64,000 bases of DNA, from assembly GCF_022760855.1 (NCBI RefSeq), contig NZ_JAKTNR010000009.1:1-64000 (forward strand). Reading direction: 5' to 3'. Shown one piece after another: positions 59,035 to 64,000 of this stretch; the stretch's first letter is position 1; each line of letters begins with the position of its first letter. The stretch comes from Thermus albus (GTDB lineage Bacteria > Deinococcota > Deinococci > Deinococcales > Thermaceae). The notes beneath the pieces are model-generated. The model saw only the letters and a list, made by a program, of their open reading frames with translations, was not told where the DNA came from and ran no database searches. A program made the position numbers and the translations under genes.

Positions 59035-59270
59035 GGGTGCTCTTCGTGGAAGGAAAGGAAAAGGAGGCCCTTTTGGGCTTGGCCCGGGAGCTTCCCCATC
59101 CCTACTGGCTTCTTGCGGGGGAAGGGGTGTGGCTTCTGGAGGTGTTCGGCGCCGGGGAGGAGGCCTTGGGAAAGGCCCAGCTTCTGCCTGGGGTTAAGGT
59201 TTGGGCCTTTACCCTGGAGGATGGGGTAGTCTATAGGGGATGCGGGAAGAAATCGGGTACATCCCCGTAG
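59031..59270 (+). CDS. Small hypothetical protein, 79 aa
   Basis: An ATG overlaps the aldolase stop (ATGA) and the frame runs 79 residues (MRVLFVEGKEKEALLGLARELPHPYW...). Its C-terminus overlaps the next hydrolase gene by 31 bp. Predicted mixed alpha/beta, with a single Cys (RGCGKKSG). I recognise no family; the overlaps on both sides support it as a real translated gene. Confidence 0.6.
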   Translation: MRVLFVEGKEKEALLGLARELPHPYWLLAGEGVWLLEVFGAGEEALGKAQLLPGVKVWAFTLEDGVVYRGCGKKSGTSP

Positions 59271-60088
59271 GGGAAGCGGAGCTCTACGTGGAGGACGTGG
59301 GGGATGAGCATGCCCCGGCCATCATCGTCCTCCACGGGGGGCCCGGGGGCAACGCCTATGCCCTCAGGGAGGGGCTTCAGGAGCACCTGGAGGACTTCCG
59401 GGTGGTCTACTTTGACCAGCGGGGTTCGGGCCGGAGCCTGGAGCTTCCCCAAGATCCCAGGCTTTTCACCGTGGATGCCTTGGTGGAGGATACCCTGGCC
59501 CTGGCGGAGGCCTTGGGCCTTGAACGCTTTCACCTCCTGGCCCACGGGTTTGGGGCCATCGTGGCCCTGGAGCTTCTGCGCCGGCATTCGGAGGTGGGCG
59601 GGGCCATTTTGATGGCCCCTTGGGTGAGCTTCCCCTGGCTATCCGCAAGGCTGGCGGAGGCTGCGGGCTTAGAGCCCTTGGCCGACCCTGAGGAAAACCT
59701 TAAGGCCGCTTTGCAAAGGGCCGAACCCAAGGTGCTCTTTGACCGGCTCATGTTCCCCACCCCTCGCGGCCGCCTGGAGTACGAGTGGGTGGCGGAAGGC
59801 TCCGGGATTCTGGGGCCCGACACCCCGGCTTTGGCCTTTTTGCATAACGGCCTTTGGCGGCTGGACTACACCCCTTACCTCTTCCCCAGTCCTAGACCGG
59901 TGGCGGTGGTGGTGGGGGAAAGGGACGGTACCAGCTACCCCTACGCCGAGGAGGTGGCGGAGCGCCTTAGGGCCTCCATCCACGTGGTCCAGCAGGCCGG
60001 GCACTACCCTTGGATTGACCAGCCGGAGGCCTTTGGCGAGGTCTTTCGGGAAAGCCTCGAGGGCCTGCTGGCTCCTTGGAGGGTGTGA
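59240..60088 (+). CDS. Proline iminopeptidase-related alpha/beta-hydrolase lacking the nucleophile Ser
   Basis: A 282-aa protein of the proline-iminopeptidase family: HGGPGGN (32-38), DQRGSGRS (59-66), acid region GERDGTSYP and QAGHYPWIDQPE with the His. At the nucleophile elbow the sequence is AHGFGA, so the expected Ser is Gly103 (codon GGG, 59546-59548). I recall a T. thermophilus structural-genomics homologue with the same segment, so this is probably a conserved feature. It may be a non-hydrolytic binding protein or use another residue. Confidence 0.82.
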   Translation: MREEIGYIPVGEAELYVEDVGDEHAPAIIVLHGGPGGNAYALREGLQEHLEDFRVVYFDQRGSGRSLELPQDPRLFTVDALVEDTLALAEALGLERFHLLAHGFGAIVALELLRRHSEVGGAILMAPWVSFPWLSARLAEAAGLEPLADPEENLKAALQRAEPKVLFDRLMFPTPRGRLEYEWVAEGSGILGPDTPALAFLHNGLWRLDYTPYLFPSPRPVAVVVGERDGTSYPYAEEVAERLRASIHVVQQAGHYPWIDQPEAFGEVFRESLEGLLAPWRV

Positions 60089-60127
60089 AAGGGGCCTGGG
60101 TTGCCCTTCTGGGGCCGGAGAGGGTGG

Positions 60128-60133
60128 TAAACT
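60128..60133 (+). promoter_or_regulatory. -10 element of the thiBP transcript
   Basis: TAAACT lies 6 nt before the predicted riboswitch 5' end (60140), which would place the transcription start at the first P1 base. No good -35 at the usual distance. Confidence 0.45.
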
Positions 60134-60139
60134 CTAGGC

Positions 60140-60252
60140 GTCACCGGGGGTGCTCCTTTTATGGGGCTGAGAAATACCCTTGGAACCTGAACCGGGTAAT
60201 GCCGGCGTAGGGAAGGTGACCAAGGCCCCTCCCGGTGACAAGGAGGGGTTAT
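60140..60252 (+). ncRNA. TPP riboswitch (THI element) with ribosome-binding-site sequestor
   Basis: The aptamer at 60140-60220 has P1 GTCACC/GGTGAC, CTGAGA (60167-60172), CCCTTGGAACCTGA and the conserved CCGGGTAATGCCGGCGTAGGGA region split across 60192-60213. Downstream, CCCCTCC (60226-60232) can pair with GGAGGGG (60242-60248), hiding the thiB RBS. CCCGGTGAC (60231-60239) can instead pair with GTCACCGGG (60140-60148), which would open P1 and free the RBS. TPP binding therefore should repress translation of the thiamine transporter. Confidence 0.93.
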
Positions 60253-61287
60253 ATGTTAAGGTTTTGGTCTTTGCTGGTCCTTTTGGCCTTCGGCTTTGCC
60301 CAGGAGATCACCGTCCTCACCCACAGCAGCTTTTCCCTGGATAAGGGGCTCATCGCCCAGTTTGAGCGGGAAACGGGCCTGAAGCTCCGCTTCCTCAAGG
60401 GTGGGGATGCCGGGGAGACCCTAAACCGGGCCATCCTCACCAAGGGGGCGCCCATCGCCGACGTGATCTACGGCTTTGACAACACCTTTTTGTCCCGGGC
60501 CCTCGAGGCGGATATCCTGCTTCCCTACCGCAGCCCGGAGATCCGGAACCTCAAGGCCACCCTGCTTCTGGACCCCACCTTCCGCGCCCTGCCCGTGGAC
60601 TACGGCTGGGTGAGCCTGAACTACCACCGGGCCTACTTCAAGGACCGGCCTTTGCCCAAGATACCCGCCGACCTCGCCCGGCCCGAGTACGCCAGGCTTT
60701 TGGTGGTGCAAAACCCCGCCACCAGCTCCCCGGGCCTGGCCTTCCTCATGGCCACCGTGGCCCGCTTCGGGGAGGATGGCTACCTGGACTTCTGGGCCCG
60801 GCTTCGGGACGGAGGGGTGCGGGTGGCCAAGGGTTGGAGCGAGGCCTACTACACCCACTTCACCCTCTACAAGGGGGATCGGCCCCTGGTGGTCTCCTAC
60901 ACCACCAGTCCCGCCGCCGAGGTCTACTACTCCGAGGGCAAGTACCAAGAGCCCCCCACGGGGAACCTTTTCCCGGAGCTGGCCTTCTTCCAGGTGGAGT
61001 TCGTGGGGGTCCTGAAGGGGACCAAGAACCTGGAAGGGGCCAGGAAGGTGGTGGACTGGTTCCTTTCCAAGCCGGTGCAGGAGAACATCCCCACGGAGAT
61101 GTGGATGTACCCGGCCCGCCGCGATGCCAAGCTCCCCGAGGTCTTCCGCTTTGCCCCAGAGCCCGTGGGGAGCGTGCGCTTGGACCCTAAGGCCATGGCG
61201 GAAAACCGCGAGCGCTGGATTGAGGAGTGGACCAAGGTGGTCCTCCAGGGGCAAAGCCCCGAGGCGGTGCGGCGGGGCAGGCGCTAG
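60253..61287 (+). CDS. thiB: Thiamine ABC transporter substrate-binding protein
   Basis: A 344-aa exported binding protein with signal peptide MLRFWSLLVLLAFGFAQ, then EITVLTHSSFSLDKGLIAQFERETG and GFDNTFLSRALE, VDYGWVSLNYH and VVSYTTSPAAEVYYSEG, all typical of ThiB/TbpA. It binds thiamine, TMP or TPP outside the membrane. ATG 60253 has AGGAGGGG 4 nt upstream, the element controlled by the riboswitch. Confidence 0.95.
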   Translation: MLRFWSLLVLLAFGFAQEITVLTHSSFSLDKGLIAQFERETGLKLRFLKGGDAGETLNRAILTKGAPIADVIYGFDNTFLSRALEADILLPYRSPEIRNLKATLLLDPTFRALPVDYGWVSLNYHRAYFKDRPLPKIPADLARPEYARLLVVQNPATSSPGLAFLMATVARFGEDGYLDFWARLRDGGVRVAKGWSEAYYTHFTLYKGDRPLVVSYTTSPAAEVYYSEGKYQEPPTGNLFPELAFFQVEFVGVLKGTKNLEGARKVVDWFLSKPVQENIPTEMWMYPARRDAKLPEVFRFAPEPVGSVRLDPKAMAENRERWIEEWTKVVLQGQSPEAVRRGRR

Positions 61288-61293
61288 GGGGCC

Positions 61294-62796
61294 TTGGGGT
61301 TAGGCTTGAGGGGCATGGCCTTCGGGGCCCTCTTGGTCTTCCTCTTCCTGGGCCTGGCCCTCTTTTATCCCTTGGGGCGGATCCTCATCCTGGGGGCAGG
61401 GGAGGGGCTCGCCCGGGCCTTGGCGAACCCGTATTACTGGGAGCGTTACCTTTGGAGCCTGGAATATGGGCTCCTTTCCGCCCTCTTTACCCTATTCCTG
61501 GCCTTACCCCTGGCCTTTGCCTTTCGGCGCCGGTTTCCCTTGCGGGAGGCCTTCCTAGCCCTTGCCACCTTGCCCTTCGTCCTGCCCACCCCGGTGGTGG
61601 CCCTGGGGTTCTTGGCCCTTTTGGGGCCCAGGGGGCTTTTGGGGGTGGACCTCTATGGCACCAAGGCTCTCCTCTTCCTGGCCGCGGTGTTTTATAACCT
61701 GGGCCTGGCCTTAAGGATCCTCCTGCCGGTGGCTTTGAGCCTGGAATGGCCTTTGCAGGCGGCTAGGGTCTTAGGAGCTTCCCCCCTTCGGGCCTTCCTC
61801 AGGGTGGGGCTTCCCCTTCTTTTGCCCGCCATGGGTTCGGCTGGGGTTTTGGTCTTCATCTACGCCTTTTCCGCCTTTGGGGTGCCCCTTCTTCTGGGCG
61901 GGCCCCGGTACGCCACCCTGGAGGTGGAGGTCTACACCCTCTTGGCCTACCGCCTGGCCTTTCCTGAGGCCAGCGCCCTCATGCTCCTGGAGATCCTCAC
62001 CCTGGCCCTGGCTGTGGTCCTCTACCTCCGGCTTAGGCCTTATCCCCTTCCCGCGGGAGGGCTTCTTCCCGCTCCCTCCTGGGCCTACACCTTGGGTCTA
62101 GGGGGCTTTTTCCTTCTTCTTTTTGCTCCCCTGGGGGTGCTTTTCCTCCACGTGGATCCCGGGGCCTTGGCCTCGGCCTGGGCCTCCAAGGACTTCACCC
62201 CCCTGTCCTTGGCCCTGGGCAATACCCTCCGCTTCACCCTGTTGGCCCTCCTTTTGGCCTTGCCCTTGGGGGTGGCCTATGCGGCGGCGGCCCGGAGGAG
62301 CCCCCTCATGGACCTTTTGGGCCTCTTTCCCCTTATGGTGAGCCCGGTGGCGGTGGGCCTCGGCTACCTTCTCGCCTACCCCCATCTTCGGGGCTCCCTG
62401 CTCCTCCTGCTGGCCGCCTATGCCCTTCTGGCCTACCCCCTCCTGGCCCGGGCCCTCTTACCTGCCTTGCGCAGTCTTTCCCCAAGCCTCCTCGAGGCCG
62501 CCCGGGTCCTGGGGGCTACACCCCTTAGGGCTTTTTTCCGGGTGGAGCTTCCCTTGGTCTTCCCCGCTCTGCAATCGGGCCTGGCCTTGGCCTTGGCGGC
62601 CATTTTGGGGGAGTTTGGGGCCACCCTGGTGCTTTGGCGCCCCGAGTGGACCACCCTGACCCTGGCCATCTACGAGCGCTTGGGCCGGCCTGGGGAAGCC
62701 CCTTTCCGGGAGGCCTTGGCCATGGCTGGCCTTCTGGCCTTGCTTTCGGGGCTTGTCTTCTACCTTCTGGACCGGGGCAGGGGGCGGGTGGGCTGA
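61294..62796 (+). CDS. thiP: Thiamine ABC transporter permease, fused two-domain
   Basis: A 500-aa membrane protein with about 12 TMs in two homologous halves. Each half has an EAA-type loop: QAARVLGASPLRAFLRVGLPLLLP in the first and LEAARVLGATPLRAFFRVELPLVFP in the second. This is the ThiP plan, a fused permease pair. Start: TTG 61294 (AGGGGG just upstream) or ATG 61315; the choice is open. No ThiQ ATPase follows; the next gene is convergent mutM. Confidence 0.93.
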   Translation: MGLGLRGMAFGALLVFLFLGLALFYPLGRILILGAGEGLARALANPYYWERYLWSLEYGLLSALFTLFLALPLAFAFRRRFPLREAFLALATLPFVLPTPVVALGFLALLGPRGLLGVDLYGTKALLFLAAVFYNLGLALRILLPVALSLEWPLQAARVLGASPLRAFLRVGLPLLLPAMGSAGVLVFIYAFSAFGVPLLLGGPRYATLEVEVYTLLAYRLAFPEASALMLLEILTLALAVVLYLRLRPYPLPAGGLLPAPSWAYTLGLGGFFLLLFAPLGVLFLHVDPGALASAWASKDFTPLSLALGNTLRFTLLALLLALPLGVAYAAAARRSPLMDLLGLFPLMVSPVAVGLGYLLAYPHLRGSLLLLLAAYALLAYPLLARALLPALRSLSPSLLEAARVLGATPLRAFFRVELPLVFPALQSGLALALAAILGEFGATLVLWRPEWTTLTLAIYERLGRPGEAPFREALAMAGLLALLSGLVFYLLDRGRGRVG

Positions 62797-62858
62797 TACC
62801 ACCCCACCTTGGCTGGGGCTGCCAGAGGGGTCCTTTCGGGGACCGGAACCGAGAGGGG

Positions 62859-63656
62859 CTATGCCCCCTGGCACCGCGGGCAGTAGTGGGTGCCCCTTCC
62901 CGCCACGGTCCTCTTGGCGATGGGAGTGCCGCAGGCGGGGCAGGGAAGGCCCGTTCGCCCGTAGACGGCGTGGCGCTCCTGGAAACTTCCGGGAAGGCCA
63001 TCGGGTTGCTGGTAGGTGCGGTCGGAGAGGGTGCTTCCCCCTAAGGCCACCGCCTCGGCCAGCACCTCCTTAAGGGCCAGGAAAAGCCTTAGGGCTTCCT
63101 CTTTGCCAAGTTCCCGTCCCCGGCGAAGGGGGGAGAGGTGGGCCCGGAAGAGGGCCTCATCGGCGTAAATATTCCCTACACCGGCGGCCAGGCTTTGGTC
63201 TAGGAGCAAGGCCTTTAGGGGTTTGCGGCTTTTCCTTAACCCTTCCCAGAAGCTCAGGAACTGGAACTCCTCCGAAAGGGGCTCGAGGCCCAGGCGGGGG
63301 AGAAGGGGGATCTCCCGGTAGTCTCCCCGTTCCACCACCCAGATGCGGCCAAAGCGCCGGGGGTCGTGGAAGAAGACCTCCTGGTCCTCGAGGCGGAAGG
63401 CCACCCGGGTGTGGGGGGTCTTTTCCAGGCGGAAGCCCCCGGTCATGCCCAGGTGGACCACCATCTCCCACCCTTCCGTGAGGGCGAAGAGGAGGAACTT
63501 TCCCCGGCGGCGGAGGTCCTCTACCCGTTGGCCAAGGGCCCGCTCCGTGTTCCGGTAGCGAAGGGGGTCTTGGTGCTCTATCCGTAGAAGCCGCTTCCCT
63601 AGGAAAAGGGGAAGGAGCTTCTTCCGGGTGGTTTCCACCTCGGGTAGCTCGGGCAT
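62859..63656 (-). CDS. mutM: Formamidopyrimidine-DNA glycosylase (Fpg)
   Basis: A 265-aa Fpg with the catalytic N-terminus PELPEVETT (Pro2, Glu3), Lys53 (RGKF), GVGNIYADEALF with the H2TH region, and a C-terminal zinc finger CPACGTP...CPRC. It removes 8-oxoguanine and related lesions. Near-identical layout to T. thermophilus MutM. It lies 2 bp after the thioesterase gene. Confidence 0.97.
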   Translation of the reverse strand: MPELPEVETTRKKLLPLFLGKRLLRIEHQDPLRYRNTERALGQRVEDLRRRGKFLLFALTEGWEMVVHLGMTGGFRLEKTPHTRVAFRLEDQEVFFHDPRRFGRIWVVERGDYREIPLLPRLGLEPLSEEFQFLSFWEGLRKSRKPLKALLLDQSLAAGVGNIYADEALFRAHLSPLRRGRELGKEEALRLFLALKEVLAEAVALGGSTLSDRTYQQPDGLPGSFQERHAVYGRTGLPCPACGTPIAKRTVAGRGTHYCPRCQGA

Positions 63657-63658
63657 GT

Positions 63659-64000
63659 TTAGTCCACGGGCACGGGATGGCCCTTGTCGTCCACCGCTAC
63701 GTAGGTGAGTTCCCCCTTGGTGGCCAGCACCCGGCCGTCCCCTTGACCGAAGGGCTCCTTGTAGACCTCCACCTCCACCGTCAAGGAGGTGCGCCCCACC
63801 CGCACCACCTTGGCCACCACCTCCAGAAGGTCCCCGGTACGGATGGGAACCTTGAACTCCACGCTGCCCACCGCCACCGTCACCACCGGTTTCCTGGCCC
63901 TTCTGGCGGCGGCGTAGGAGCCCACCTTGTCCATGAGGCCCAGCACGAAGCCGCCAAAGGCGGCGCCTAGGGGGTTGGTGTGCTCGGGGAAGACCAGCTC
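63659..64000 (-). CDS. Hotdog-fold acyl-CoA thioesterase, 5' end beyond window
   Basis: The visible 113 codons (ELVFPEHTNPLGAAFGGFVLGLMDKVGSYAAARRA...) match the YciA/BACH acyl-CoA thioesterase pattern: P.TNP.G..FGG..L..MD, then VVTVAVGSVEFKVPIRTGDLL. The start codon is outside the window. It probably hydrolyses acyl-CoA thioesters and is cotranscribed with mutM. Confidence 0.92.
   Translation of the reverse strand, partial: ELVFPEHTNPLGAAFGGFVLGLMDKVGSYAAARRARKPVVTVAVGSVEFKVPIRTGDLLEVVAKVVRVGRTSLTVEVEVYKEPFGQGDGRVLATKGELTYVAVDDKGHPVPVD

Overview
The window is chromosomal DNA from a Thermus species (Deinococcus-Thermus phylum). Support: very high GC with G/C-ending codons and frequent CTCGAG sites; a 16S rRNA that ends with no 23S/5S behind it, the split rRNA arrangement known in Thermus; RpoB, RecA and AlaRS frames whose lengths (1119, 340 and 882 aa) match what I remember for T. 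thermophilus; many genes whose -10 hexamer (TANNNT) lies only 6-9 nt before the start codon, i.e. leaderless-type promoters; and a multicopper oxidase that looks like the Thermus laccase. I see no CRISPR array, insertion sequence, tRNA gene or prophage. No gene-free stretch exceeds 300 bases.

Layout. 1-170: 3' end of 16S rRNA plus two hairpin terminators. 171-4963: a secreted subtilase, a 3 x 24 bp palindromic repeat array, then pyrF-pyrE, a SpoIIM-like membrane protein and gpsA. 4960-7525: sufS-sufU, a small gene and an alpha/beta hydrolase. 7529-20285: a copper island with copB, laccase, DUF302, a Met-rich PepSY-like protein, two small SHOCT proteins, a CcdA-like protein, a methyltransferase, a propeller protein, CueP, CopR/CopS, copA, csoR and copZ. 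20292-24187: sufC-sufB-sufD-Rieske. 24216-32238: a large P-loop/helical-repeat protein, isocitrate lyase, a CoA-disulfide-reductase-like flavoprotein, a MacB/LolD-type ABC pair and a NIPSNAP-like protein. 32256-42620: alaS, ruvX, mltG, an orphan sugar-type ABC permease, Uma2, a P-loop protein, an enolase-superfamily enzyme, a HAD phosphatase and an MFS transporter. 42620-49340: ygfZ-cinA-thpR-recA-rny-mreB-fabZ. 49556-58405: ylmH-like gene and rpoB-rpoC. 58456-60088: aldolase, a small gene and a Ser-less hydrolase. 60128-62796: TPP riboswitch with thiB-thiP. 62859-64000: mutM and a truncated acyl-CoA thioesterase.

How it works together. The copper island seems to have two regulatory tiers. 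The cytosolic tier is copZ-csoR-copA behind a normal -35/-10 promoter loaded with G/C-rich inverted repeats (CsoR). The envelope tier is controlled by CopR/CopS: five promoters in the island share one architecture, a direct-repeat box (four copies read CTTTAC-N4-GCTTAA, the fifth is a variant) placed exactly 11 nt upstream of a TANNNT -10 element. They drive laccase-copB, cueP-propeller, SHOCT-Met-rich protein, CcdA-like-methyltransferase, and SHOCT-copR-copS itself, the last from a box embedded in the stop codon of copA. This is the most coherent apparently undescribed signal I found. Two Fe-S assembly loci bracket the island; the sufC promoter carries a perfect 11-bp inverted repeat.

Limits: everything was read by eye. 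Promoters and operators are pattern inferences, product names rest on motif recognition and family memory, and no database or folding program was run.
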